Counted from the stretch's first letter, positions 47,499-57,613 are shown. The stretch: 64,000 nt of DNA from CAVPJW01 sp963705525 (GCA_963705525.1 CAVPJW010000004.1:806001-870000); one strand, 5' to 3'. Notes: a model not told the origin generated them from the letters alone. A program made the numbers and translations.

Positions 47499-49220
47499 GT
47501 GTCCCGGACGGCCACGTTTGAGCAGGCGCGCGAATTCCTTCTGTCCACGCGCGACGACTATCGCGCCGCATGTGCCGGCTTCGAGTGGCCGTCGCTCGAT
47601 CGGTTCAACTGGGCCCTCGACTATTTCGACCCATTCGCCGCGGGGAACGACAGCCTCGCGCTCCTGGTCGTGGACGACACCGGAACAGAAGCGCGTCTGT
47701 CGTTCTCGCAGCTCGGCGAGCGGTCGAACCGCGCCGCCAATTTCTTACGGAGCCACGACGTCCGACGAGGCGACCGCATCCTGGTCATGCTAGGCAATGT
47801 CGTCCCGCTCTGGGAGATTACGCTGGCCGCGATGAAGCTCGGCGCCGTGATCAGCCCGGCGACGACACTTCTCGCCCCACCGGATCTTCGAGATCGCATC
47901 GATCGCGGCGACATGCGGCACGTGATCACTGACAGACCGGGCACCGATAAATTCGTGAGCGTGCCAGGCGCTTACTCTCGAATCGTCGTCGGCGGCGTGT
48001 TGGAGGGCTGGAATTCATACAGTGGCGCCGACGACGCGTCGCCGCATTTCGAGCCCAACGGCGACACGCGGGCCAGCGATCCGCTGCTGCTCTATTTCAC
48101 GTCAGGCACAACGGCCAGACCGAAGATGGTGCTGCACACGCATCAAAGCTATCCCGTGGGCCACCTGACGACCATGTACTGGATCGGTCTCCGCGCCGGG
48201 GACCTGCACTGGAACATCAGCTCCCCAGGTTGGGCGAAGCATGCATGGAGCTCGTTCTTCGCCCCCTGGAATGCCGGCTCAGCCATCTTCACGTACAACT
48301 TGTCCCGTTTCGATCCACGGAAGGCGTTGGACGCTCTGGTTCAGTACGGGGTGACCACCCTCTGTGCCCCACCGACGGTGTGGCGCCTGCTCATCCTGGA
48401 AGATCTGGCGTCGTTTCCGGTCCGCCTTCGCGAGGTGGTCAGCGCCGGCGAACCGCTCAATCCGGAAGTGATCGAGCGCGTGCGCCTCGCCTGGGGTCTG
48501 ACGATTCGGGATGGCTACGGCCAGACCGAGACGACCTGCCAGATCGGCAACTCGCCCGGACAACCCGTCAAAGTGGGCTCGATGGGCCGACCCATGCCCG
48601 GTTACGAAATCACGCCGATCGACGCCGGCGACAAGCCGACCGATGATGGCGAAATCGGCATTCGGCTCTCGCCGCCACCCGCCGGTCTCATGTGCGGCTA
48701 CCTGGACGACACCGCACGCACGGAGCAGGCTCTGGGCGGCGAGTACTACAGAACGTCCGACGTCGTCACGCGCGACGACGACGGCTACTACTGGTACGTC
48801 GGGAGGGCGGACGATGTGTTCAAGAGCTCGGACTATCTTGTCAGTCCTTTCGAGCTCGAGAGCGCGCTGCTCGAGCACGATCTCGTCGTCGAAGCCGCCG
48901 TCGTGCCCAGTCCGGACGATCGACGGCTCGCTGTGCCAAAGGCGTTCGTGGTATTGAAGCCAGGCATCGACGCATCGCACGCCACCGCCGCCGCGATCTT
49001 TCAATTCATCGAGCAGCGCCTTGCGCCGTACAAGCGAATTCGCCGCCTGGAGTTTGGAGATCTCCCCAAGACGATCTCGGGAAAGATCAGGCGTGTCGAA
49101 TTGCGCGCGCTCGAAGTCGAGCGACGGTCGACAGACGAGCGTAGCGCCACCGAATTCTGGGAAGAAGAGTTCGTCGCGTTCCGCCCGCGGACACCCCGAG
49201 GACCGCGGGATCCCGCCTGA
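47499..49220 (+). CDS. AMP-forming acyl-CoA synthetase (medium-chain/benzoate-type)
   Basis: 573 residues from GTG 47499. Adenylation motifs: LLYFTSGTTARPKMVLHTH (P-loop), ISSPGWAKHAW, the GYGQTETT motif, YRTSDVVTRDDDGYYWYVGRADDVFKSS, and the acyl-activating lysine in KTISGKIRR. Wording fits the MACS/benzoate-CoA-ligase-like branch, but the acid substrate is unknown. A C-terminal extension (FWEEEFVAFRPR) follows. It begins 5 bp after the giant kinase, so it is probably the third gene of the MATE-kinase-ligase operon. It ends 6 bp before the convergent GH172 gene. Confidence 0.9.
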   Translation: MSRTATFEQAREFLLSTRDDYRAACAGFEWPSLDRFNWALDYFDPFAAGNDSLALLVVDDTGTEARLSFSQLGERSNRAANFLRSHDVRRGDRILVMLGNVVPLWEITLAAMKLGAVISPATTLLAPPDLRDRIDRGDMRHVITDRPGTDKFVSVPGAYSRIVVGGVLEGWNSYSGADDASPHFEPNGDTRASDPLLLYFTSGTTARPKMVLHTHQSYPVGHLTTMYWIGLRAGDLHWNISSPGWAKHAWSSFFAPWNAGSAIFTYNLSRFDPRKALDALVQYGVTTLCAPPTVWRLLILEDLASFPVRLREVVSAGEPLNPEVIERVRLAWGLTIRDGYGQTETTCQIGNSPGQPVKVGSMGRPMPGYEITPIDAGDKPTDDGEIGIRLSPPPAGLMCGYLDDTARTEQALGGEYYRTSDVVTRDDDGYYWYVGRADDVFKSSDYLVSPFELESALLEHDLVVEAAVVPSPDDRRLAVPKAFVVLKPGIDASHATAAAIFQFIEQRLAPYKRIRRLEFGDLPKTISGKIRRVELRALEVERRSTDERSATEFWEEEFVAFRPRTPRGPRDPA

Positions 49221-49226
49221 GGCCCG

Positions 49227-50399
49227 TCAGGGCCTCAGGAACGTCGGACCTCCGACCGCAATGGCGTGCGGGATGCGGGCCGCAGCATCCGGCAGCGCGG
49301 GGAACGCCTTGTGGGGTTCCGTCTGATACCAGTAGGCCACCGTGAAGAAGTTGTCTGAGCGATGGTTCGCGTGGCCGCTCTCAATCGACACCTTGATCGA
49401 TTTCTCGAACGTCACCGGGGCGTCCGTGTGGAACCGGTACACCATCCACTCGGCGCCGACGCTGTCGCCGCCGTTCAAGGGATTGCCGTAGCGTTGATAC
49501 GCGAAGGTGGGACGTGCACTGCCGAAGGTGCTGATGGCGCAGCCGCCGTAACACCATGCGCCGAGGTAGTAGTCCTCCGAGCCCGTGCCGTTGATCTGCG
49601 GCGTAGTCGCGCCGTCGATATACATCATGTCGTCGCCCTCTCCCCACCAGTTGCTCTGGTTCTGGAGGATGCTCTGCGTGACGCCGACGAAGTGCCCTCG
49701 CCCTTCCGCCTCGAGAATCACGTAGTTACCCTCACCCGTCAGGTTGGGCTTGTTGTCCACGGCCGGATCGCCGTTTCTGACCCAGTCCGTCGTCCAGCCC
49801 TTGTTGGGCGTTGCCTGCCGGAACTGCGCGTGAAAGTACGCCGCATCGTCCGGCAGGCTGCGGTGCTTCTGGTAGTCGATGTTGTAATAGAAGGAACCGA
49901 TAGGCTGCTGGCCTTCGTTGGTCACGACGATCTTTGCGGAGCGCCTGAACGGCATCGGGAAATAACTGTTGAGCGCCTTCTGTGAGCCAATCGAGAGCAG
50001 GGCCGACTCGTAGAGCACATACTTCCCGAGCCCGAGACCGAAGAAGTCCCCGATTGGCGCCTCGACGCTGGGACTCGATTCGCCGTCCCAGTACATCCGG
50101 AGCACAATCTTCTTCAGATGAAAGTCCTCGTCGGTTGCGATCGTGATCCAGATGTGGGTGATCACGCCTGGACCTTCGACCTCGGCGATCGTTCGCGTCT
50201 CACCCGGCTTGATCTTGTTACCGCCCGTCCCGTCGTCATTCGCGCCCGTACGGTCGTAGCTCGACACGCGGTGCACGGTGTAGCTCTTCAAGAACGGCAG
50301 ACTGTCGATCTCGTTCCTCGGTACCTGCGCAACCGCGGGTCCCGCGGCCAAAGCCAGCATCAGTGCCAGAGCACTCGTAATGCGATGGTCGATCGTCAT
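49227..50399 (-). CDS. Secreted GH172 (DUF2961) glycoside hydrolase-like enzyme
   Basis: 390 residues with a signal peptide (ITSALALMLALAAGPAVAQ). The core is DUF2961: SYDRTGANDDG, ITHIWITIATDEDFHLKKIVLRMYWDGE, PSVEAPIGDFFGLGLG, YFPMPFRRSAKIVVTNEG, INGTGSEDYYLGAWCYGG. The Glu of GTGSEDY is in the motif shared with characterised GH172 enzymes. Known members cleave alpha-D-fructofuranosides or alpha-D-arabinofuranosides and are often trimeric jelly-roll proteins. Being a short, single-domain form, it differs from the HEAT-tailed paralogue at 61196, with which it may share substrates. Confidence 0.88.
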   Translation of the reverse strand: MTIDHRITSALALMLALAAGPAVAQVPRNEIDSLPFLKSYTVHRVSSYDRTGANDDGTGGNKIKPGETRTIAEVEGPGVITHIWITIATDEDFHLKKIVLRMYWDGESSPSVEAPIGDFFGLGLGKYVLYESALLSIGSQKALNSYFPMPFRRSAKIVVTNEGQQPIGSFYYNIDYQKHRSLPDDAAYFHAQFRQATPNKGWTTDWVRNGDPAVDNKPNLTGEGNYVILEAEGRGHFVGVTQSILQNQSNWWGEGDDMMYIDGATTPQINGTGSEDYYLGAWCYGGCAISTFGSARPTFAYQRYGNPLNGGDSVGAEWMVYRFHTDAPVTFEKSIKVSIESGHANHRSDNFFTVAYWYQTEPHKAFPALPDAAARIPHAIAVGGPTFLRP

Positions 50400-50449
50400 C
50401 GTTCCGCTCCTCCGATCGGCGCCACAAGGTGGGCCGTCTGAATGTGGAC

Positions 50450-51958
50450 CTATTTCCGTCCCCGGGATCCATCGACCCAGGCGTCCCAGAGACCGAACGC
50501 CTTCATCTGATCTCCGAGGTCAGTGGTTCGAATCAAGTCCTCAACCTGTGTCCGGGAGTGCCGCGGCAGCACCACCGAGCTCTGGGCAAACTCAAAGACC
50601 AGCGAGCCGATGATCGCTGCGTTCAGGCGGAGATCGTTCGGATCGCACTTGTCGAATTCGTCGGACCTGGCGTGGTAGTTGGGCCCGTAGGTCGCCGACA
50701 GCTGATTCGCAACGAGATTCGGCACGCCCTGCATCATGAAATCGTAGTTGTCGGTGCCCACCAGGGGAAGATTGACCTGAGCAAACGGACCGAGTCCCTT
50801 GACGGGCTCGAGCGCCTTGTCGACCTCCGGCATGAGATCGGATCGCCCGGCCGTAAAGAACCCGTTGACGCGGCCGCAGCCGGTATCGATCGACCCGGCC
50901 ACGATGTGTCGATCGAGTTCGGCCTCGTGGGACTTCGTGTAGCCGAATGATCCTTCGAGGCCCTGCTCTTCCCCGTTCCAGAGCACGAGGCGTATGGTCC
51001 GCGCGGGCTTGAGGCCAAGACGGTGTATCTGGCGAGCGATGTCGATCATCATCATCGCGTTCGCCCCGTTGTCGAGCGTGCCGGTGCCCAGATCCCACGA
51101 GTCGAGATGAGCGCCGAACAGCACGATCTCCTGTGGTCGCGTGCTGCCAGGAATCTCGGCTACCACGTTGAAGCTTTCGTACGCGGGACCCGCGTTGACG
51201 TCGATTGTTTCGGTCAGCGTCAGCGACTGTCCTGATTTGATCAGTCGCAGAGCGCGGAGGGCTCCATCGCGCTCCATGATCAGCATGGGCTTCGTATTCT
51301 TCGGGCCGGCTGACACGTTGTGGCGATACAAAAGACTGTTCGGCCGGGAACCGACGTACACGACGCCATCCGCGCCCGCCGCCTCGGCCCGTGCTTCGAC
51401 ACCCGCCGCCTCGCCGTACTCGCGGAAGAGCCCGTCAAGATCCTTAAGCTCGTCGGTCTCGACCAGGACGAACGCGCCGCGGGCCCGATCACCAGCCGCC
51501 TTGTAGTCGGCCTCGCTTCCCCGGCCAACGCTGACGAGAGGCCTCGTCAGGCCGCCAGTCGGTGTGCTCGCGGAGAATGGCATCGCTGCCACGCGCGGGC
51601 TGAAGTCGATGCCGTCGCCCCGAATGACTGCGGCAGCCGATCGTTCCAGCCAGAGGCCCGGCATCGTGAACGATTCCTTCCGCGCATCCACGCCTGCCGC
51701 ACGCAGGCGTGCCAGAGACCAGTCGACCGCGCGAAGATTCGCGGGCGATCCGGTGGCACGCCCGCCAATGCGATCGGTCAGCTCCTCGAGATCGGTGAGA
51801 AGCGGCGTGGCTCCCAGGAGCGCGCCGACGAGGCGTGACACATCGGCCTCGGCACCCTGCGCCCCGAGCGCGGCTCGGACCGGCGGCAAGGGCAGTCCAA
51901 GGACGATCGCGAGCGCCGCCATCGCGGACAGGACAGGTGGTGTGTGGCGCAGTCTCAT
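50450..51958 (-). CDS. Secreted M28-family zinc aminopeptidase with PA domain
   Basis: 502 residues. A signal peptide (SAMAALAIVLGLPLPPVRA) and an N-terminal segment precede a PA-type insert (about 125-250; GAFVLVETDELKDL, GVVYVGSRP). The M28 metal sites follow: GAHLDSWDLGTGTLDNGANA, WNGEEQGLEGSFGY (catalytic and metal Glu), the IDTGCG region, and YHARSDEFDKCD with the last His. All ligands are present. It removes N-terminal residues from peptides outside the cytoplasm. It lies 24 bp from the S9 peptidase on the same strand, so the two likely form a peptide-degradation unit with the GH172 gene downstream. Confidence 0.92.
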   Translation of the reverse strand: MRLRHTPPVLSAMAALAIVLGLPLPPVRAALGAQGAEADVSRLVGALLGATPLLTDLEELTDRIGGRATGSPANLRAVDWSLARLRAAGVDARKESFTMPGLWLERSAAAVIRGDGIDFSPRVAAMPFSASTPTGGLTRPLVSVGRGSEADYKAAGDRARGAFVLVETDELKDLDGLFREYGEAAGVEARAEAAGADGVVYVGSRPNSLLYRHNVSAGPKNTKPMLIMERDGALRALRLIKSGQSLTLTETIDVNAGPAYESFNVVAEIPGSTRPQEIVLFGAHLDSWDLGTGTLDNGANAMMMIDIARQIHRLGLKPARTIRLVLWNGEEQGLEGSFGYTKSHEAELDRHIVAGSIDTGCGRVNGFFTAGRSDLMPEVDKALEPVKGLGPFAQVNLPLVGTDNYDFMMQGVPNLVANQLSATYGPNYHARSDEFDKCDPNDLRLNAAIIGSLVFEFAQSSVVLPRHSRTQVEDLIRTTDLGDQMKAFGLWDAWVDGSRGRK

Positions 51959-51982
51959 GCGGCCTCCCTGGTCTGCTGAGCG

Positions 51983-54151
51983 TCAGCTGGCTTTCACACC
52001 AAGCCATCGGACAAGAAACGCCAGCACATCGGCTTCTTCGTCGATCGATTTGCTGGTGGGCTTGCCCATCCCATGTCCCGCTCGCGTTTCGATGCGAATC
52101 AGCACCGGGTTGTCGCAGCCCTGCGCGGCCTGCATGGCGGCGGCGAACTTGAAACTGTGCGCTGGATACACCCGATCGTCGTGATCGGCGGTGACGATCA
52201 GCGTGGGTGGATAGCAGGTGCCTTTCTTCAGGTTGTGGTAAGGCGAATAGGCAAGCAGCGCTTTGAATTCCTCGGCGTCATCCGACGATCCGTAGTCGCC
52301 CACCCACCCCCAGCCGACCGTGAATTTCTGAAAACGCAGCATGTCCATAACGCCGACCGCCGGCACGGCGGCGCCGAAAAGATCGGGCCGCTGAGTCAGT
52401 GCCGCTCCCACGAGAAGACCGCCGTTGCTGGCTCCGCGAATCGCCAGCTTCTTCGTCGTCGTGTACTTGTTCGCAATCAGCCACTCGGCAGCCGCGATGA
52501 AATCGTCGAAGCAGTTCTGCTTCGTGAGCTTCATCCCGGCCTGGTGCCACGCTTCTCCGTACTCGCTGCCGCCGCGGATATTGGCAACGGCATAGACGCC
52601 GCCCATGTCGAGCCACGCCGCGATCGCCGGCGAATACCACGGCGTGACCGGAACGTTGAAGCCGCCATAACCGTACAGAACCGTCGGATGTCCGCTGTCG
52701 AGCGCGATCCCTTTTCTCGCGGTGACGAACATCGGGACGCGCGTGCCATCCTTGCTGGAATAAAACACCTGCGTCGTTTCGAAACCTGACCCTCCCGCGT
52801 CGCCCTTCGGCGCACGGAATACACTGCTGACGCCAGTCGAGACGTCATAGTGAAACACGGTGGGCGGCGCCGTGAAGCTGGCAAACCCATAGAAGGTCTC
52901 GCGGTCGGTGCGCCGGCCCGACAATCCTTCAACGCTGCCTATTCCCGGCAGGTCGACGGACCGAACCAGATCGCCCGCCAGATTGTGAACACGAATGACG
53001 CTCCGGGCGTCCTTCAAGTACGAAGCGAAGAAACGATCGCCGACGAGAGAGACTCCCTGCAACGCGTCATCTGTCTGGTGAATCACGTCGCGCCAGCGTT
53101 CGCGTTCGGGATGACGCGTATCGATCGCGACGAGCCGTCCGCGTGGCGCATCCAGATCCGTCCAGACCCAAAACGTCGGACCGTCATTGCCAACGAACGT
53201 GTAACGAGCATCGAATCGATTCAGCAGTTCGACAATGGGCTGCCCCGGTGTTCGCAGGTCCTTGAAGAAGATCGCATTCTCGATGACCTTGCCATCGTCA
53301 GCCGTGATGATTAGGTACCTGCCATCGTCGGTCGCGTGACCGTACAGATACCACTCTGGTCGATCGCGCCGCTCGAGCACCAACGGGTCTTCGTCCTGAG
53401 AGGTGCCGATCGTATGAAAGTAGATCTTGTGGCCCTTCGTGATCCCTTTGAAAGCCTCATCGGTCTTCGGCTCGTCGAATCGGCTGTAGAAGAACCCTTT
53501 CCCGTCGGGCACCCACGATGCCTCTGAGAACTTCGCCCATCGGACTCGATCCGGCAGGTCCTGTCCGCTCACGACATCGCGAACATGCCACGTGCGCCAG
53601 TCCGAACCGGCTTCGGCGAGCGCATACGCCAGGAGGCGGCCATCGTTGCTTGGCGACGTGCTCACAAGGGCGACCGTGCCGTCCTTGGACAACGTATTGG
53701 GATCGAGCAGGACTCGAGGAGTGGCCGTCAGCGAGTCGGAGGCGTACAGCACCGCCTGGTTCTGCAGCCCGTCGTTCTTCGAAAAAAAGTACCGGCCGCC
53801 CTCGTGGACCGGGACGGTATACCGCTCGTAGTTCCACCGATCGGTGAGACGACGATGAATGGCTGAGCGCTCGGGAATGCGGCGCATCTCACTGGAGGTG
53901 AGGCGGACCTGCGCCTCAATCCAGCGATTGGTGTCTGGCGAGTACTCTTCGAGGCCACGGTAGGGATCGGCGACTTTCGTACCGTGGTAATCGTCTACCT
54001 GATCGACATCGGTCGCCTGCGGATACGTCAGCATCGACTGGCTCTGTGATGGAGGAGGCGTGCCGGGCCCGGCGCACGCGGTCACGCTCGCCGCGAGGCA
54101 CGCGACGCGTGCCCGCTTCACGACGACTCGGTCGGGTCGTTGCCAGGGCAT
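51983..54151 (-). CDS. Prolyl oligopeptidase (S9A), lipoprotein form
   Basis: 722 residues. The leader ends in a lipobox (ACLAASVTAC), suggesting a lipid-anchored periplasmic protein. The N-terminal propeller begins DDYHGTKVADPYRGLEEYSPDTNRWIEAQ, the classical S9A start. The C-terminal catalytic domain has YGYGGFNVPVTPWYSPA, GGSEYGEAWHQAG, the nucleophile in RGASNGGLLVGA, the Asp in VTADHDDRVYPAHSFKFAA, and the His in RAGHGMGKP. Length matches the family (about 700). It cuts after proline in short peptides. Confidence 0.95.
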   Translation of the reverse strand: MPWQRPDRVVVKRARVACLAASVTACAGPGTPPPSQSQSMLTYPQATDVDQVDDYHGTKVADPYRGLEEYSPDTNRWIEAQVRLTSSEMRRIPERSAIHRRLTDRWNYERYTVPVHEGGRYFFSKNDGLQNQAVLYASDSLTATPRVLLDPNTLSKDGTVALVSTSPSNDGRLLAYALAEAGSDWRTWHVRDVVSGQDLPDRVRWAKFSEASWVPDGKGFFYSRFDEPKTDEAFKGITKGHKIYFHTIGTSQDEDPLVLERRDRPEWYLYGHATDDGRYLIITADDGKVIENAIFFKDLRTPGQPIVELLNRFDARYTFVGNDGPTFWVWTDLDAPRGRLVAIDTRHPERERWRDVIHQTDDALQGVSLVGDRFFASYLKDARSVIRVHNLAGDLVRSVDLPGIGSVEGLSGRRTDRETFYGFASFTAPPTVFHYDVSTGVSSVFRAPKGDAGGSGFETTQVFYSSKDGTRVPMFVTARKGIALDSGHPTVLYGYGGFNVPVTPWYSPAIAAWLDMGGVYAVANIRGGSEYGEAWHQAGMKLTKQNCFDDFIAAAEWLIANKYTTTKKLAIRGASNGGLLVGAALTQRPDLFGAAVPAVGVMDMLRFQKFTVGWGWVGDYGSSDDAEEFKALLAYSPYHNLKKGTCYPPTLIVTADHDDRVYPAHSFKFAAAMQAAQGCDNPVLIRIETRAGHGMGKPTSKSIDEEADVLAFLVRWLGVKAS

Positions 54152-54247
54152 GTCATCTATCCTCGCCGCCGCTCGGCCGCCGAGATCCTAGCATTGAACT
54201 TCGGCAGGGGGTGGGTGCATGCGTCGCGTGCGAGCTTGTCAGGCGGC

Positions 54248-54277
54248 TTGACGTCACGATCACGGCTGGGATGTAAT
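54248..54277 (+). promoter_or_regulatory. Candidate promoter and operator of the sugar operon
   Basis: TTGACG (54248-54253) and TGTAAT (54272-54277) with an 18-bp spacer, 31 bp before the first gene of the operon. The perfect 8-bp palindrome TGACGTCA (54249-54256) overlaps the -35 and could bind a repressor. No regulator gene for the operon is in the window. Confidence 0.5.
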
Positions 54278-54308
54278 CGGGGCCGCGTTTCGGCAGGTAG
54301 CGCGCACC

Positions 54309-55964
54309 ATGACCAGTTCCAAGACCATCACGCTCGTCGCCAGCGGCGATTCCCGGCTCTCCGCAAATCGTGTGTGCTGGCCCGCTCAGCAGGCGCTCGA
54401 GCAGACGATCACGGCCGTGTTCTCCCGGCTTGGCTGCATCCTCGTTCGCGCCCATGACGTCGATCGGGCCAAGGAGCACGGATTCATCGACGGACAAAGC
54501 CGAGGGCTCGAAGTATTTCGCACCATCAACCCCGATTCGCCCCTTGTGGTGGCGACGGCCGTCTGGCAGTACACGAGCCACGTCTTGGCCGGACTGACCA
54601 AGCATCGCGGCCCCATTCTGACGCTCGCCAACTGGAGCGGTCAGTGGCCGGGCCTGGTAGGCCTGCTCAATCTCAACGGATCGCTGACGAAGGCCGGCGT
54701 CCGGTACAGCACGATTTGGAGCGAGGACTTCACGGACCGGTTCGCACTCGACGCGCTTGGGCGATGGACGACCTCAGGCACAATCGCGCACGACCTCTCG
54801 CATGTCCGGCCGCTCGAGGGCGAACGCTTCACCGACGTCGCGTCAGGCGCGGAGTCGACCGGACGAACGCTCGCGAACACACTTCGATCCGATCAGGCGA
54901 TCCTGGGGATCTTCGACGAAGGCTGCATGGGCATGTTCAACGCGATCGTGCCCGACCATCTCCTCCATCGACTGGGTCTCTTCAAGGAGCGATTGAGCCA
55001 GTCGGCGCTCTACGCCGAAATGCGGAAGGTTGATGATGCCGAGGCGCGCCTCCACCTCGAGTGGCTGCTTGCGCGCGGGATGAGGTTTCAACTGGGCCGG
55101 AATGAGGCGACCGAGCTGACAGAACCTCAGGTGCTCGAGGGCCTCAAGATGTACCAGGCCGCGGTGACCATGGCCGCCGACTTCGGGTGCGCGGCGATCG
55201 GCATTCAGTATCAGCAAGGCCTGAAAGACATCTGCGTCGCCTCGGATCTCGCCGAAGGACTCCTCAATAACCCCGAACGGCCGCCGGTGCGAGGCGCCAA
55301 CGGCCAGATCCTCTTCGAGGGCGAGGCGGTCCCGCACTTCAACGAAGTCGATGAGTGTGCGGGCATCGATGCGCTGCTCACCAACCGTGTCTGGCTCAGC
55401 CTGGGGCACGATCCCTCGACCACTTTGCACGACGTCCGGTGGGGTCAGGCCGTGTCAGAGCGCGGCGTCAACGAATTCGTCTGGGTCTTCGAGATTTCAG
55501 GGGCGGCTCCTGCCAGCCATTTCATCGACGGGTACCGTGGGGCGACCGGCGAGCGCCAGCCCGCGATGTATTTTCCGCGCGGCGGGTCCACGCTGAAAGG
55601 CGTCAGCCGTCCCGGCGAGATCGTCTGGAGCCGGATTTATGTGGAAGACGACGCGCTCAGGATGGACATCGGTCGAGGCGGCGTGGTCCGTTTGTCCAAG
55701 CAGGAGACCGAGCGCAGGTGGCAGCAGACCACATCGCAGTGGCCCATCATGCACGCGGTGCTGTACGGCGTGACGCGCGACCAGCTGATGGCCAAACATC
55801 AAGCCAACCATATCCAGGTAGCCTACGCGCCGAGCGCGACGCAGGCGCTCGAAGCGCTCGTGGCCAAGGCGTTCATGGCTCGCGAGCTCGGCATCCAGGT
55901 GAACCTGTGTGGTGAGCTGCGCGACTCGCTTGAACATCACCAGCCGCGCGAGTTCTGGTCATGA
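54309..55964 (+). CDS. L-fucose/L-arabinose isomerase-family protein
   Basis: 551 residues. The sequence belongs to the fucose/arabinose isomerase superfamily: LTLANWSGQWPGLVGLLNLNGSL in the N-terminal part, ILGIFDEGCMGMFNAIVPD (metal-binding Glu/Asp region), FKERLSQSALYAEM, GCAAIGIQYQQGLKD and the C-terminal MHAVLYGVTRDQLMAKHQANHIQ with the late metal-binding His. Family members interconvert L-fucose/L-fuculose, D-arabinose/D-ribulose or L-arabinose/L-ribulose. It overlaps the ribulokinase start by four bases (ATGA), so ribulose is the likely product. With no araD-type epimerase nearby, D-arabinose is the better guess. Confidence 0.85.
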   Translation: MTSSKTITLVASGDSRLSANRVCWPAQQALEQTITAVFSRLGCILVRAHDVDRAKEHGFIDGQSRGLEVFRTINPDSPLVVATAVWQYTSHVLAGLTKHRGPILTLANWSGQWPGLVGLLNLNGSLTKAGVRYSTIWSEDFTDRFALDALGRWTTSGTIAHDLSHVRPLEGERFTDVASGAESTGRTLANTLRSDQAILGIFDEGCMGMFNAIVPDHLLHRLGLFKERLSQSALYAEMRKVDDAEARLHLEWLLARGMRFQLGRNEATELTEPQVLEGLKMYQAAVTMAADFGCAAIGIQYQQGLKDICVASDLAEGLLNNPERPPVRGANGQILFEGEAVPHFNEVDECAGIDALLTNRVWLSLGHDPSTTLHDVRWGQAVSERGVNEFVWVFEISGAAPASHFIDGYRGATGERQPAMYFPRGGSTLKGVSRPGEIVWSRIYVEDDALRMDIGRGGVVRLSKQETERRWQQTTSQWPIMHAVLYGVTRDQLMAKHQANHIQVAYAPSATQALEALVAKAFMARELGIQVNLCGELRDSLEHHQPREFWS

Positions 55965-57613
55965 CGGCCGGTCGGACGCCCTGCGCGCTCGGACTCGACT
56001 TCGGCACGGGATCGGTCCGCGCCGTCATCGTCGAGACGGGTTCCGGAGCCGAACGAGGATCGGCGGTCGTTGACTATCGCCACGGCGTCATCGAACGCTC
56101 ACTTCCCGGTTCGAATACACCGCTCGGCCCAGACTGGGCGCTGCAACATCCGAACGATTACATCGAGTCGATGACGACGGCCGTCGGGGCCGCGCTGCGC
56201 GAGGCACGGGTCGACGCTCGAGACGTCGTCGGGATTGGCATCGATTTCACGTCGTGCACGATCCTTCCGATCGATGCCCATGGAGCGCCGCTATCGACGC
56301 TGAGCCATTTCGCCAATCGTCCACATGCGTGGGTCAAGCTCTGGAAGCATCATGCGGCGCAGCCACAGGCCAACCGCATCACGGCGCAGGCCGCCGCGCG
56401 GGGCGAGGCATTCCTCGCCAACTATGCGGGCAAGACATCATCAGAGTGGCTGTGCGCCAAGGCGCTGCAGGTGCTGGAGGAGGATCCGCAGGTTTTCGAG
56501 GCGGCCTACGGCTTCGTGGAGGCCGGAGACTGGGTCGGTCAGCAGCTCACGGGCACGCTGGTGCGGAATGCGTGCGCCGCCGGATACAAGGGATTCTGGA
56601 ACAGGCAGGATGGGTTTCCATCGGCCGATTTCTACCGCACGTTGCATCCATCCTTCGGGGCGCTGGCTGACAAGCTTCCTGGTGAAATCGTCCCGCCGGG
56701 CCGGCGCATCGGCGGTCTCACCAGCCACATGGCGACGCGGCTGGGTCTGCCCGAGGGCACGGCTGTCGGCGCCGCCATCATCGACGCGCATAGTGCGGTA
56801 CCGGCCGCAAGCGTCGTGACGCCGGGCCGGATGGTGATCGTCATCGGCACCTCGACCTGCCACATGCTGCTCGCCGACCGGCTTCGGTTCGTCGAAGGCA
56901 TGGCAGGCGTGGTCGAGGACGGTATCGTCGAGGGATATTTCGGCTACGAGGCGGGCCAGCCTGCAGTCGGCGACATCTTCGGATGGTGGGCGCACCTGTT
57001 TGCAAACGAGCATCAGGACGACGCCGCGGTGTTCCGTCTGCTCGAGGGCGAGGCCGCGACTGCTCCACCTGGTGGAAGCGGGCTCGTGGCGCTCGACTGG
57101 TGGAACGGCAATCGCTCGGTCCTGGCCAACGCCGATCTGTCCGGCCTGCTCATGGGGATGACGCTTCAGACAACTCGCGGAGAGATCTATCGGAGTCTGA
57201 TCGAGGCGACCGGATTCGGCACGCGGAGAATTCTGGACGCATTCGCGCAAGAGGAGGTGCCGGTAGAAGAATTAATCGGTGTCGGAGGGCTCGCGGTGCG
57301 AAGCCCGCTCCTCCTGCAAATCTATGCGGACATCACCAGGCGCCCGATCCGGCTCGCGGCCTCGAACAATGCCTCGGCCACCGGCGCCGCGATGCTGGGC
57401 GCCGTCGCGGGCGCCGATGCCGGCGGCGGCCATGCCACGCTGCTCGACGCGGCTTCACACATGGCGCAGCTCAGAGAAGGTGCGGTTCAGCCTGATGAGG
57501 GCCGGGCGCGCATCTACGATGAGCTCTACCAGGAGTACCTCGAGCTCCATGATCATTTCGGGCGAGGCGGCAGCGACGCGATGATCAGGCTTCGGCGCCG
57601 GCGACACGCGTAA
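55961..57613 (+). CDS. araB: Ribulokinase (AraB-like FGGY kinase)
   Basis: 550 residues, near the size of E. coli AraB (566). The FGGY N-domain begins ALGLDFGTGSVRAVIVE, followed by VGIGIDFTSCTILPID and FANRPHAWVKLWKHHAAQPQA, which is typical of ribulokinases (substrate-binding KLWKHH). EAGDWVGQQLTG and the C-domain FGYEAGQPAVGDIFGWW, GVGGLAVRSPLLLQIYAD and ASNNASATGAAMLGA (ATP site) follow. AraB enzymes accept both L- and D-ribulose. It follows the isomerase with a 4-base overlap. Confidence 0.93.
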   Translation: MTAGRTPCALGLDFGTGSVRAVIVETGSGAERGSAVVDYRHGVIERSLPGSNTPLGPDWALQHPNDYIESMTTAVGAALREARVDARDVVGIGIDFTSCTILPIDAHGAPLSTLSHFANRPHAWVKLWKHHAAQPQANRITAQAAARGEAFLANYAGKTSSEWLCAKALQVLEEDPQVFEAAYGFVEAGDWVGQQLTGTLVRNACAAGYKGFWNRQDGFPSADFYRTLHPSFGALADKLPGEIVPPGRRIGGLTSHMATRLGLPEGTAVGAAIIDAHSAVPAASVVTPGRMVIVIGTSTCHMLLADRLRFVEGMAGVVEDGIVEGYFGYEAGQPAVGDIFGWWAHLFANEHQDDAAVFRLLEGEAATAPPGGSGLVALDWWNGNRSVLANADLSGLLMGMTLQTTRGEIYRSLIEATGFGTRRILDAFAQEEVPVEELIGVGGLAVRSPLLLQIYADITRRPIRLAASNNASATGAAMLGAVAGADAGGGHATLLDAASHMAQLREGAVQPDEGRARIYDELYQEYLELHDHFGRGGSDAMIRLRRRRHA

